Origin: Priapulus caudatus
Taxonomy: Eukaryota; Priapulida; Priapulimorpha; Priapulimorphida; Priapulidae
Length of the DNA: 22,896 bases
Assembly (NCBI RefSeq): GCF_000485595.1
Contig: NW_014577846.1
Location: 114,820 to 137,715, forward strand
Direction: 5' to 3'
Positions 1 through 9,702 of the stretch are shown piece after piece. Under the pieces are notes generated by a model, which saw only the letters and a list, made by a program, of their open reading frames with translations, was not told the origin of the DNA and did no database searches. The position numbers and the translations under genes are program-made. Each line of letters opens with the position of its first letter. The first letter of the stretch is position 1.

Positions 1-94
<94 letters not shown>
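1..94. repeat. (AG)47 microsatellite
   Basis: Uninterrupted AG dinucleotide repeat from the first base to position 94. It lies in the intron just upstream of the first visible RALGPS exon. A pure dinucleotide run at the window edge is also typical of an assembly break. Confidence 0.97.
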
Positions 95-97
<3 letters not shown>

Positions 98-150
98 CAC
101 CTCCTCTCGAACGTTCGTTCTGCTCACACGTCTTTGCTTCTGCGTTCAAG

Positions 151-274
151 TTGGTCTCGAAGAAAGACCGGTCTACGTTCGACAAACTTGCAGACGTGTT
201 CTCAGAGGAAAACAACAGGCAAAAGCTGCGAGATTATATGAGCAACATCAAGCTACCGGTTATTCCATATCTAG
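151..274 (+). CDS. RALGPS1/2: RALGPS exon a: RasGEF, helical-hairpin side
   Basis: The acceptor AG is at 149-150 after a T-rich stretch. The donor gtatcc starts at 275 and the exon ends in phase 1. The translation starts [17 protein letters not shown] and ends IPYLG, the conserved RasGEF motif that follows the helical hairpin. Frame 1 stays open upstream of 151 for a short way, so the exact 5' edge rests on the splice site and the match to the family. Confidence 0.88.
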
Positions 275-3200
275 GTATCCTGTCACATTATCACGTAATC
301 TCTAACCTAGCTCTTCCATCAAGCTCAGAGATTACCCTATATCTAAGTATGCTGTGACATCGATAGATAGGTTCTATCTTCTATCTGCTGTCCAACTGAC
401 ATATCCTATCTGTAGGTACGCTCTGACATGATTGTAACATGTCATTGTTATGTATGTTTATGTGAATTACGTTGTTATACATGGCTGTGTTATTATATTT
501 GTCTTTGTCACGCTATTCGGCTGTGGCATTGTGGTGTCTTACTGCGGCTGACAGTTCGCAGACATTGACCGCGTGATCATATTCTGCTTCAGGCATGTAT
601 CTGACAGATCTGGTGTACATAGACGTCGCTCACCCTCACTCCGGCGGTCTGGAGAGTCAACAACGTCTGCTGCTAATGAACAACATCCTGCGTGTGAACG
701 CTGACTTCCAGCAGTCACAGTATGGTACGGACCCTGACCCTGACCCTAACCCTAACCCTAACCCTAACTCTGACCCTAACCCTAACCCCAACCCTGACCC
801 TAACCCTAACCCCAACCCTGACCCTAACCCTAACCATAACCCTAACCCTAACCCTGACCCTAACCTTTACCCTTACCTTGAACATGACCCTTACCCTAAC
901 CGTAATCCTAAACCTAACATGAACAGTAACAAAACCCCTTAACTCTTATCCGTGTACGGTAAGACCTGTGACCGGCTCCTCAAACCTCCTCATTAAAGGA
1001 ATAATATGTCCATTGATTATGCAATGTTGACGAATGCTAGAGTAACTGGCACCTTGTTTAGTTAATAAGTACATTACCTTATAGCCAAATGCGTATTAGT
1101 TTGTCCAATATCACTGCTGGTTACCAAGAAATGTCTAATTGAAATCCGCAGTCCAAGAAATCAGTTGACTGAGTTGTTTACAGTTTCAAACCGCTGCCGG
1201 TGAAGCGGGTGTGATACAGATTTTTAGTGCACCGGACATTTTCGTATGCATGCTCGGCCGTACGCAATGCTATCATCAGTGATTTCGTAAACACGGACGC
1301 TCGTGATAAGGAACTTTTTGTCAGGGCTGTCCATGTGCGTCCGTGATTAGTACGTGGGTTTTACTCCATTTCCATGTTTAGTCCGTGGCCGTGGTTACAC
1401 AGCTGACACCTCCATTTCATCTGGCGTTCAAAACATACAGGCCGCACAAATTTTTAAGTCATCGGCGACTTATCGCTTGACTCCTGGATGACATTTACGG
1501 CACGTAAATTAATTATATATCAACAACCGATTTCAAGTCTTGCTTGTAATGTAACCAGCAGTGATATTGGACAAACTAATACGCGTTAGGCTATAAGGTT
1601 ACGTACTTATTAACTACACAAGGTGCCAGTTACTCTAGCATTCGTCAACATTGCATAATCAATGGACATATTATTCCTTTAAGTCTCTTCTAGTTACTGT
1701 CTTTGGCACTGGTCTAGGAAGTGAGTCGTACTCTTTTTTCTCGTTTTTGTCTTGCTCACTGCTCCTGCTTTCCTGGTTTCCTGCTTTCCGGCTCCTTTTT
1801 GGTGCCCATGCTCCTCTCACGCTCACTCTATCTTCCTTCTCTTAGCTGCTTCACTCATGAAGTTTGCTACTCATTGCTAGTGTGAAGTGTTCATGTACAA
1901 GTGAGCTTGTTAACAACATTGCAGATCAGTTGCCGCCGTTGCAGCACATTCAGAACTACCTAAAGTCAGTGCGTTACATAGAGGAGCTACAGAAGTTTGT
2001 GGAGGATGACAACTTCAAGTGAGGGCATAGTTTATTGCGATGATGTTATAGACGGGGGGGGGGGGGACACTGTTCATAGCTGTGTGGAGATCAGTGTGAG
2101 GATTTAGAAATGTTGCACATTCCTATGCACTCTTGCTATACAATCTGATTAGATACATATAAATTATAATAGTTTTTGTTGAACTTGAACTCATGGGTTT
2201 AATTTGCTCGTGTAACAATCTGATTAGATATAATAGTCATTGATAGCTTGTTGACGTCGTGCATTTATTCCTGTATCAATGCAATTAGATATATACTAGT
2301 CGTTAACAGTTTATCGAAGCTCTGTGATCATCCATCCATCTCTCTTCTTTCTTCCACAGGTTATCACTGACCATAGAACCACTGACTACGCCAGCTGCTA
2401 CCAATGCCGTCGCATCGAAAGCGAAGGAGGACGTTGGACTGGTTCCCTCGTCACCCGCCAAAACTCACTCGTTTCGCCAGCCGCCCTGTAGCTCTCCGCG
2501 CCTCGTGCAGGCTCACCGCAAGACACGCAGCTTAGGAACAAAGTGAGTAGATGGCATGTGTCGCGTGCGTGCATGTGTTCGTGGGTGCGTTTGTGTGTGT
2601 GTGTGTGTGTATAAGTGCATGCATCTGCTAACTATGTGCGTGCGTGCGTGTGTGCGGGCGCGCGCGTGTGTGCGTGCTTCCATGCGTGCGTGCGTGGATG
2701 GGTGCATTTGTGTGTGCATTCATGTGTATGTTGATGATGTATGCATACGTGCGTGCAAGTACTGACGCTGTGTTAGTGAGTGCATATGTGCGTGCAAGTA
2801 CTGGATTGCCTGTCGCTTAGTGCGTGCGTGCCGTGCGCTGCGTGCCCGTGCGTGCGGCCCCGTGCGTAGCGTGCTCTGCGATGCATGCGTCGCCGCGTGG
2901 GCCCGCATGCCGTGCGTGGCCGCGGCTGGCATGGGGGGGGGGCGGCCGGGCTGCGGGACTGTGTGGGCCTGCCGCGCGTGTGTGCGTGCTTCCATGCGTG
3001 TCTGCGCGAAACTGTCCATATGTCCTCTGTTTAGACTCTGTGTTTCTTAGTTTGTGTCGCGAACATGTATGCACCCGATTTAAATTGTGAGAACGTCACT
3101 GAATAATAACTAATTTTCAATTAGTGATTATCGTGTGACATTAAATATTGAGGAATTATCTAGCATGAATAGTTGCATTGTGTACGTGATTAGCTGCCTG

Positions 3201-5949
3201 GGTGTCATATGTGGTGGTAACATGGCACTGATTAATAAACATAGATGTATGCTTCAGACAACATTACTATATGCCTCATGCAATGCGAATGTGTCTCAGG
3301 CAACATGACTGTATGTCTCAGGCATTATGACTGTATGTCTCAGGCATTATGACTGTATGTCTCAGGCATTATGACTGTATGTCTCAGGCAATATGACTGT
3401 GTGTTGGCATAATAGTGCAGTGACCAGACCATGCTAACCATAGCGGATTTCATTCCCTGATTGTAGTGGTAGATGTATCCTTGTTAACAGGAGATATTGT
3501 CATCGTAGTGAACCCTTTCGTTGCCCACTCCATTCATTTTTTGTTCTGTTTTATCTTTTTGTGTAGTTTCCTTCATTTACAAGCACCACCTGAATTTCAA
3601 GGGTGAGTTTATAACAGTGTTGGTGTTTACGCATGGGCCTTCTAACCATTGGTTGTTCCAACCCTAGTTAGTTCATCATGAAGTAATAACTTTAAAGCTA
3701 GTTCTCAAGCAATCCTGAGATAATAATGAAGGTGTTATTTGTGTTTGTAATGCATTAGCATAATGCATCAGTATTTTGCAATTGTTATCCTCATAGAAAG
3801 TCATGAAAGTCATTTCACGAAGGCATGAAAATTGAGCGCACATTATTTAAATGGACTTGCCTGCCACCAGGGTGAGCCAGCTTCCAGTGCAGGACAGCGT
3901 GCGCCACCTGCTGGATGATTCGGTGCTGGAGGAATCACCGTGCGCGTCGCGCGAGGGCTCCATCTGTGGGCAGCTGGCAGAGATTGTGAGCGAGGATTCA
4001 GCAGTCACCGACGAACAGGAGAAAGATGGGTACGAGAGATGTCTTGACATGCAAGCATTGGCTCGCTCACTAAATGACTCACTCTCTCACTCACTCACTC
4101 ACACTCAATCACTGGCTCGTTCACTAAATGACTCACTCTCTCACTCACTCACTCACTCACTCACTCACTCACTCACAATCAATCACTCAATCACTCAATC
4201 ACTCAATCACTCACTCACTCGCTCACTCGCTCACTCACTCACTCACTCACTCACTCACTCACTCATACATTAACGCATGCACACATGCACGCACTCATAC
4301 ATGCAAGCACTCACACACACATATAGACAATTGGTGGTCTTGCGGTGCCAGTATTAACCCACAGGCATACACACAATCAGAGGTTCTGATTCAATTATGC
4401 TAATTTCAGCATCTTTTGAGAAAGATTCCCTCTGTAGAAAATACTAGATTGAGGCACTGTGTGGGTTAGCTAATGCCAGCGCCACTCCTGTTTCAGACCT
4501 GTCGATGCAACTGAAGAGCTGATACCTCAGGACGTGCTAAGGACGGCCAACTTCAAGTGTCAGGGCTGCCTGCGGCGAAAGACGGTGCTGAAGGATAGGA
4601 AAAAACCGCCGGTAACTGTGCTATACCTATCCAGTCTCCACTTATATTTATATCTATACCCTTTCACCAGCCCTATCCCAGTCTCAGACTCATCTATGTA
4701 GTGTGTGCACTGGTTGTACAAGCAGAATTAATCTCTCAAGGTTCACTCACATTTATCGTGGTGTAACACAGTCGCAGCTGTATGTGCGATCAGAGGCAGC
4801 CATCTAGCGTGTTGCTCACGTCTCCACGCAGGTAACGTCATGGACTCGCTACTGGGTGGCGTTGTGGGGCACGTCGCTGCTCTACTACCCGGCAAAGGCG
4901 CTGCGTGGCAACGAGCGGTCGGACTACAAGCACAACCCGTGTAAGATGCACTCGATAGTCGCATGGGACATCGTCATGGTCGGCATAGACCCGATGCAGT
5001 CTAACACGTTTCAACTCATCGATCCAGTCAAAGGTGCGGACATCTGTAGCAACGACACCTCTGTTCTCATGTTTCTGTTGTGTGTTGCTGTTATCCTGGT
5101 AATAAGAAGATATATGTGTGTATGTATCCTTGGAGGGTGTTGCTAGTCGGCAAAGCTCACCTAGTTTCCACACGTTTTTCTTCTCTACATCGCACTTTAT
5201 AATGAAGTGCTCAGCGTTTTTAATAAGCTCCTATTGAAGTAACTGCGTTTGTGAGCTTTTCATTAACGTAACATGGTAACCATGGTTACTTGCTCCTGTA
5301 ACACGATAATCATGATCCTGTCTTATTATAATGCGATAGTCCGTTTATTTACATGTCATGTTTTATTACATATTTTTATATACATACGTCATGTTTTATT
5401 ACATATTAAATTGAATCGGATCGAAATATCGAAAACAAAAATATCAATAATCGAATCGAAATAATTTCATACCAATGACAGTTCTAGTCTGTACCATCAT
5501 TAGTGAGTAGTGTGTGTAACAGCCTTTATTTCATTATCGAGCAGGCTAATGGGAACACCGTGTGTTTTACAGGAAATATCTACAAGTTCCGGGCAGATTC
5601 CCTCGGCAGGGCGCAGGACTGGTGTAGAGCATTGTCGGAAGCTTCACAGTCATATCAGCCAAAAGTATGCATCGGGTCGAGAATTAACGTGAATAATTTT
5701 AAATGTTTCAAATGATGGCAACTTTTTTGTTAGTTTGATAATTTGTTAGTCAGATTGCGAGATTCTGAGTCATCCGCTATGCCATACATTTATGCGTATA
5801 CAATTACAGTGATTGCTAAAGCAGCAGCTGTATGTGTGCGTGCGCGCACGTGCGAGCGTGCGTGTATTAATCAATGACGTGATCTAATGACTATCTTTTC
5901 TGCATCTGTTCTATTACAGCCACCTGCAAACCTGATGACCTTTGAGTGA
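151..5949 (+). CDS. RALGPS1/2: RALGPS1/2 homologue, Ral guanine nucleotide exchange factor with PH domain (3' part, 10 exons)
   Basis: RALGPS proteins load GTP on Ral through a CDC25/RasGEF domain and reach membranes through a C-terminal PH domain. The exons are 151-274, 593-724, 1925-2018, 2360-2542, 3567-3602, 3871-4029, 4497-4611, 4832-5033, 5573-5664 and 5920-5949. They total 1167 nt, so 388 residues plus stop, and all phases agree across GT-AG introns. Residues ~1-117 are the end of the RasGEF domain, with IPYLG, LMNNILR and [13 protein letters not shown]. Residues ~118-262 are a Ser/Pro-rich linker with one PSSP (PxxP) and the family motif RHLLDDSV. Residues ~263-375 are the PH domain, including the late conserved Trp in DWCRAL. 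The tail NLMTFE is the RALGPS C-terminus. The start codon and the first part of the RasGEF domain lie upstream of the window. The linker looks shorter than in vertebrate RALGPS2. I cannot separate the paralogues 1 and 2, and an invertebrate may have only one. Confidence 0.95.
593..724 (+). CDS. RALGPS1/2: RALGPS exon b: RasGEF core
   Basis: The acceptor AG is at 591-592 and the donor gtacgg at 725. Phase 1 in and out. It encodes YLTDLVYID and LMNNILR, typical of RALGPS RasGEF domains. The reading frame does not stop at the donor: it continues to 942 through telomere-like repeat in the intron. Confidence 0.93.
727..930. repeat. Degenerate interstitial telomere-like repeat (CCCTAA/CCCTGA)n
   Basis: About 34 hexamer units in the C-strand orientation (CCCTAA on +), mixed with CCCTGA, CCCCAA and CCATAA variants and a partial 24-bp higher-order pattern. 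It starts two to four bases after the splice donor of exon b. TTAGGG-type telomeres are usual for non-arthropod animals. The degeneration argues against an active telomere. Confidence 0.93.
993..1682. mobile_element. TTAA-flanked inverted-repeat element (piggyBac-type MITE candidate), 690 bp
   Basis: Positions 993-1124 and 1551-1682 are 132-bp inverted copies with about five mismatches. The outer 65 bp are identical. Both ends are the tetranucleotide TTAA, the target site that piggyBac-family transposases duplicate, followed by AGGAATAATATG. The ~426-bp interior has no transposase-like reading frame. I read it as a non-autonomous, fairly young insertion in an intron of RALGPS. The assignment to piggyBac rests on TTAA only. 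Confidence 0.85.
1683..1924. other. Intron remainder between the 690-bp element and exon c
   Basis: Pyrimidine-rich intron sequence that ends in the exon c acceptor. Nothing else is recognisable. Confidence 0.5.
1925..2018 (+). CDS. RALGPS1/2: RALGPS exon c: end of RasGEF domain
   Basis: The acceptor AG is at 1923-1924 and the donor gtgagg at 2019. It encodes [19 protein letters not shown], close to the strongly conserved end of the RALGPS catalytic domain. Confidence 0.95.
2054..2066. repeat. Poly-G tract (13 bp)
   Basis: Uninterrupted G13 about 35 bp downstream of the exon c donor. Confidence 0.9.
2360..2542 (+). CDS. RALGPS1/2: RALGPS exon d: Ser/Pro-rich linker
   Basis: The acceptor follows a strong pyrimidine tract (AG at 2358-2359) and the donor is gtgagt at 2543. 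It encodes LSLTIEP, then a low-conservation linker with VPSSPAK (one PxxP) and a HRKTRSLGT segment resembling the HRKCHSLG segment of vertebrate family members. The PxxP could bind SH3 domains, as reported for this family; that is inference here. Confidence 0.9.
2556..3005. repeat. GTGC/GT-rich simple repeat, alternating purine-pyrimidine
   Basis: Long stretch dominated by GTGCGT, GTGT and GCATGC motifs, including (GT)n near 2593-2611 and a GC-rich CGTGC block from 2820. All long frames here (Cys/Arg or His/Thr-rich) are by-products of the repeat. It lies in the intron between exons d and e. Confidence 0.85.
3250..3402. repeat. 22-bp minisatellite, 7 units
   Basis: Units begin at 3250, 3272, 3292, 3314, 3336, 3358 and 3380 with core TGTCTCAGGCATTATGACTG. 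The three central copies are almost identical and the first two are diverged, so the array seems to have grown by recent central duplication. Confidence 0.93.
3567..3602 (+). CDS. RALGPS1/2: RALGPS exon e: 36-nt small exon
   Basis: Only 36 nt. The acceptor AG is at 3565-3566 and GT at 3603-3604. It encodes [12 protein letters not shown], which resembles the NFIHKMNTAEFK stretch of vertebrate RALGPS. The phase fits both neighbours, which supports such a short exon. Confidence 0.85.
3871..4029 (+). CDS. RALGPS1/2: RALGPS exon f: RHLLDDSV linker exon
   Basis: The acceptor AG is at 3869-3870 and the donor gtacga at 4030. It encodes [11 protein letters not shown], a hallmark of the linker before the PH domain, then an acidic stretch. 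The ATG at 3851 lies in the intron and is not a start. The frame stays open past the donor into the (CACT)n repeat to 4273. Confidence 0.9.
4059..4270. repeat. (CACT)n microsatellite array
   Basis: Long CACT tetranucleotide array with interruptions (CAAT, CGCT) and a larger internal duplication of a GGCTCGYTCACTAAATGA block near 4058 and 4111. It lies in the intron after exon f. In frame with that exon it reads as SLTH units. Confidence 0.95.
4497..4611 (+). CDS. RALGPS1/2: RALGPS exon g: start of PH domain
   Basis: The acceptor is ctcctgtttcag with AG at 4495-4496. The donor is gtaact at 4612. The exon ends in phase 0. The last part encodes [15 protein letters not shown], the basic first strands of the RALGPS PH domain, a likely phosphoinositide-contact region by family knowledge. 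Confidence 0.93.
4832..5033 (+). CDS. RALGPS1/2: RALGPS exon h: PH domain core
   Basis: The acceptor AG is at 4830-4831 and the donor gtgcgg at 5034. It encodes [20 protein letters not shown], the characteristic second to fourth strands of the PH fold, and ends FQLIDPVKG. Confidence 0.95.
5034..5572. other. RALGPS intron between exons h and i
   Basis: AT-rich intron of 539 bp. It has a short direct repeat of CATGTTTTATTACATATT near 5356 and 5390. No other feature is visible. Confidence 0.6.
5573..5664 (+). CDS. RALGPS1/2: RALGPS exon i: end of PH domain
   Basis: The acceptor AG is at 5571-5572 and the donor gtatgc at 5665. It encodes [20 protein letters not shown], the last strand and C-terminal helix with the invariant PH tryptophan. 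A nearer AG at 5543-5544 would put an immediate stop in frame, which fixes the acceptor. Confidence 0.93.
5920..5949 (+). CDS. RALGPS1/2: RALGPS exon j: terminal exon with stop
   Basis: The acceptor is ctattacag with AG at 5918-5919. It encodes PPANLMTFE then TGA at 5947-5949. The same short tail closes vertebrate RALGPS proteins, so this is confidently the natural C-terminus. Confidence 0.95.
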   Translation, partial: PPANLMTFE

Positions 5950-5995
5950 CCTTTAATTCAATATCGGTGTCAGTCGAGATCTCACTCGGATGGGA

Positions 5996-6289
5996 ATGCA
6001 CGTCCTGGCTGGGATGATGTCGGTGGACATGGCCCACCTGCAATGATTATGGACACATGCCACCTCGGGGTGATGGGCTGGATATACATCTCTTCCAGGA
6101 TCAGGGGGATAGACAAATCTCACCTGGGAAGATGGTTGTGGGCACATCCTGCCTGCTATGATGGGGGCTGATATATCTCTGTCTGGGATGATGGGGATGG
6201 ACACATCCTGTCTGGGATGATGGGGATGGACACACATCCTGCTGAGAATGATGGGGATGGACACACGTCCTGCCAGCAGGAGAGAAGCC
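5996..6289. repeat. ~30-bp degenerate minisatellite downstream of the RALGPS stop
   Basis: About ten units of ~30 bp built on TGGGATGATGGGGATGGACA followed by a TCCTG segment. It starts about 45 bp after the stop codon, so it probably lies in the RALGPS 3' UTR. The last three units are most alike. Confidence 0.85.
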
Positions 6290-7117
6290 AATTGCTGCTA
6301 GCCTACAAGAATCTCACACTTGTGTACTCAGTCATGCTGTGTCAGTCGTGGCACAGCTGTGTCGCCCGCGGGGCGTGCTCACTTAACACGGTAGTCATTC
6401 TAATCTGCTACAGGCCATCAGAGTTAACCATGATACCTGTTCGCACACCACTATGTAAATATATTGCAATTTTTAAGCGCAAAGAGTTGAGGCTCGGGTC
6501 GGTAATGTAAGGTAAGGTTATTTCTATGTACATTTCTGATACGCGGATGTACGGTTCTCAGTGCTGTCACCGTGGCTTTGCGGTTATTTGGAATACGCAG
6601 TGTAACAGTAGCACAGTGAACAACAGTACATGTCAGAGTTGTCTCCTTCTTTGAGAGCATGAGAAACGTGTTCGATGTGATCGTGAAAACTGAATAGTGA
6701 AAGCTGTGGTTCGTTGACGACGTTTTGAAATCTGCCCTGTTCTGGAAACTGTGCTGCTGGCTGCTGCGACTATAGCCACCAATGTATGTGTGCATTAGTC
6801 CGTATGTACGTGCCTGCATTATTGCATGCGTGCATGTGTGGCTAGGTGTACACGTGTCCACTTGTATGGCTGGGTGTGGGTCTGGGTCTGTTGGTGCTTG
6901 GTACTTTACTCTATGCAGAGGCTTGATGATTTTAGCTATAGCGCAGGGTTGGGTTATATTAGCTTTTATCCTAGCGCGAGAGCATTGCCTGTGTCAGGGT
7001 CTGTGTAGACGTGCAGTAGGGATCTGTATGTAAATAGGATGGGCAGAATGGTTTTAGCATAAAACAGTAATAGAGGGCTGCGAACAGGGTTGTGTGTGGT
7101 AGCACCGGTATTGCTGT
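6290..7117. other. Intergenic or 3' UTR sequence, no gene seen
   Basis: Short frames on both strands lack family similarity and consistent splice sites. It could be RALGPS 3' UTR. Confidence 0.5.
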
Positions 7118-7288
7118 CATCGTCATCATCAGCTTCTGCATTGTCATCGTCATCTTCATTGGTATCATAATGATCGTCATTGCCATCATCATCATCATTA
7201 TCATCGTCATCGCCGTCATCATTGTCATCATCGTCATCGTCGTTGTTGTCTTCATCATCATCGCCGTCATAATCGTCACCGTCGCCAG
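7118..7288. repeat. Trinucleotide (TCA/TCG)n array
   Basis: Imperfect TCATCG / TCATCA repeat. It translates as Ile/Val on + and as Asp/Asn-rich or Met/Thr-rich on -. No flanking protein similarity, so I treat it as a microsatellite. Confidence 0.9.
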
Positions 7289-7498
7289 CATTAGCTGCTG
7301 CGCAACGGATTGTGTCCGTTACTGTGACGAGAAATGCTGTGTGTTTCATAACACGAGCAATTCAATCAGTTAGCTTGGCAATATAGCTTGTCAGTGATTT
7401 AATGTAAGGATATTTATTTTTAATGTACTCACGCACAATGCACTGTACGTTAAGGTAAGGCTAAACAAGATGCTATGCCCGATATATCCTCATCTGCA

Positions 7499-7504
7499 AA
7501 TAAA
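7499..7504 (+). terminator. Candidate polyadenylation signal AATAAA
   Basis: First AATAAA on the + strand after the RALGPS stop, about 1.55 kb downstream. A second is at 8684-8689. Which is used cannot be told from sequence. Confidence 0.3.
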
Positions 7505-8543
7505 CTTTCTTGGAGCAAAGTGATGGTGACACTGATTGCCATGACTAATTGATTGATCTGGTGGCGGAACCTGACAATATCGGTGCAATTAATTGATCCA
7601 CGTGTGCTTCCACCTCGCAGAGACTGGCATAGACTTAGAACTACTGTGTTTTATAATGTTCTCTTCACTATTACAGCACTTTACCGCCACCCTCACAGCC
7701 TCGTGATATAGTAGGGTGTCTGGCAGTGTGGGCGAAGGTTGTCGTGGATAGGCTTGAATTATTGGTAGTGTACGTGACTAAGTTTGCATAATTCGTTTTA
7801 AGGGATCGTAGCTTTCTCGTGGAGTGTATGTATATTATGTGTATGTAAACAGGCGTGGTGAGGTGTTTTGGAGTGTATGTATGCGTGCCCAGGCATCACT
7901 GAGTAGAAAGATTTTTGGTGCTCCAGAAGTTTTATTTTGTTAAGTGAGCGATGTCAGTGGTTCGTTGAACAAACTAGATCTGACGAGTATTTCTGTTGTC
8001 ACATTTTAGTCTTTGTTTTTGTTTTTTGTAAATTCATGCATTTTACTGATGCTTTTGTACATAGAATTTTAAACGGTACTGTACAGTGTTGGAAACCAAA
8101 ATGTGCATAAGTCTAGTTCACGAAAAGTCTTCTTAACATCGTCGTAAAATCAAAATCGCGTGCATGTTTCTCACTGTAAGAAGGAACGGTTGTAAAGACA
8201 AGCAAATGAGGTATTTCTCATCGTCGTGAGCTGGCATCATAGCAGCGAAGTGATAGGTAAACGTGACGTCATGATTTCCAGATGAAAATCTTTTGAATCT
8301 GTTAAGATGCTCTGCACCAGAACGGTGTCATTACAGACGTAGACATGTATAACATTTTTGTAGTTCTGCCCTAAGCGGAGACAACCGCGTGTCTGTTTGT
8401 GCGTGCCTGCGTGCGCTTGCACGTGTATTATGTATAAAAGTGCGTGCATGCGGGCCGGCAGACGTGTGTGCTTGCACGCGATATGTAGCATACAAGATAT
8501 GTGTATTCAAGCATTCAGTTGGTATACATATATTAGCTCTTGA
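7505..8543. other. Intergenic sequence, no gene seen
   Basis: No supported coding region. It has a repeated GGAGTGTATGTAT motif at about 7820 and 7870 and several TG-rich patches near 8390-8470. Confidence 0.5.
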
Positions 8544-8569
8544 TATACATATATATATATGTATATATG

Positions 8570-8628
<59 letters not shown>

Positions 8629-8632
8629 ACAT
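8544..8632. repeat. (TA)n microsatellite
   Basis: Near-pure TA repeat with GTAT interruptions. Confidence 0.95.
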
Positions 8633-8683
8633 GCAGCTGAATGCTTTCAGTCCTGTGTGCTGAGATGCTACCTTTTAGCTTAA

Positions 8684-8689
8684 AATAAA
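8684..8689 (+). terminator. Candidate polyadenylation signal AATAAA
   Basis: Alternative signal for the RALGPS transcript, 2.7 kb after its stop codon. Weak on its own. Confidence 0.2.
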
Positions 8690-9389
8690 TTCTAAGTTGT
8701 TAGACTGTATAATAATGGTCTCTTGTGTTCAATACCTGAGTTACATTACCACTAAGCCTGTTCAAAAGCTTACTTGAAAACTGTTGTTGGTTCTCAAGGC
8801 TTGTAGTTATACGTAAAACGTAAGACATTCATGATGCGTGATATTTCTAACAACAAGCCGAGGATATTGTAGATGGAAGAACACCCTGTCTGTGATGAAT
8901 GAGAAAAATAGCGCAGGTACAAATACTTCAAAATAAAAAAGTACAACAGGCTATAACCAATAACGCGCCCTGTGAGCGCTCAAGAAAATGAGCTATAGCA
9001 GATATTAAAGTGATTACGTCACCGTAAATAGTAAAAATAAAAATAAAAATTACACTTTTTCACAAAATATAAGTAATTCTGTTCACTTTTTATGGTTAAA
9101 TTGCTTCTTGTTTTACTATATTGTTCGATGTGAACATACACTCGTGACTCATACATAGCCCATAGCAAGCAATTAATGTTGGGAACATTAATATCAAATC
9201 GTCCAGGTTTTTTGGATTTTTAACTAGTTGAGAAACAATCTTATCAGGTAAGAATTTGACGATACGTTTAGTCCCGTTAGTTCTTACTTTTAATGTAAAA
9301 AAATGGCAATTTTTTTTACACATTTTACCATAGAAAATTCGTGACGTAGTCAATTTAATTAAAAAATGTGGGTGGCATCCGGCCGTGTG

Positions 9390-9702
9390 GTGCGCAACAC
9401 AAAAAGTGATTAAGCTCTTCCAGGGGGCGCCACTGCCAGGCTATAAGAGCACCCCGTGCTATGTAGGTAGGTTCCGGCCGACCGTGCGTGGGAAAGCTAT
9501 TAATCCGTGTGTGTGCCGACAGAGCGTTAATGCTAACTAACTACAGCAACAAGCGATGTAAGCTCACCGTCTCAGCAGTTAAAACAGCCCGTCCGAGCCC
9601 TGTCAGTTTTCTATGGGCGTGTTTCTGAGCCAAACAGAGTGACAGATCGTGTCTCATTAATAAATCGATTGAATTTTTATTGTAAAGCCCTACATGCGAA
9701 TA
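9390..9702 (+). other. LTR-like or promoter-like GC-richer block
   Basis: A block of higher GC sits between AT-rich flanks. It has a TATA-like CTATAAG at 9441-9447 and, about 215 bp later, AATAAA at 9659-9664. It opens with TG (TGTGGTGCGC near 9386) and closes near CCCTACA at 9693. This layout would fit a solo LTR, but I find no target duplication and no primer-binding site, so the call is tentative. Confidence 0.25.

Noticed and set aside
595-942. 115-residue frame with Asn/Pro/Asp repeats as a protein of its own
   Set aside because: Its first 43 codons are RALGPS exon b; the rest is telomere-like repeat in the intron past a good donor.
2513-3090. Several His/Thr/Arg/Cys-rich frames on both strands
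   Set aside because: They follow the period of the GTGC/GT simple repeat and have no family similarity.
3250-3402. CRISPR-like array
   Set aside because: The 22-bp units are directly contiguous without spacers, in a eukaryotic intron; it is a minisatellite.
6966-7373. Asp-rich and Ile/Val-rich proteins
   Set aside because: Translations of a TCA/TCG trinucleotide array with no conserved flanks.
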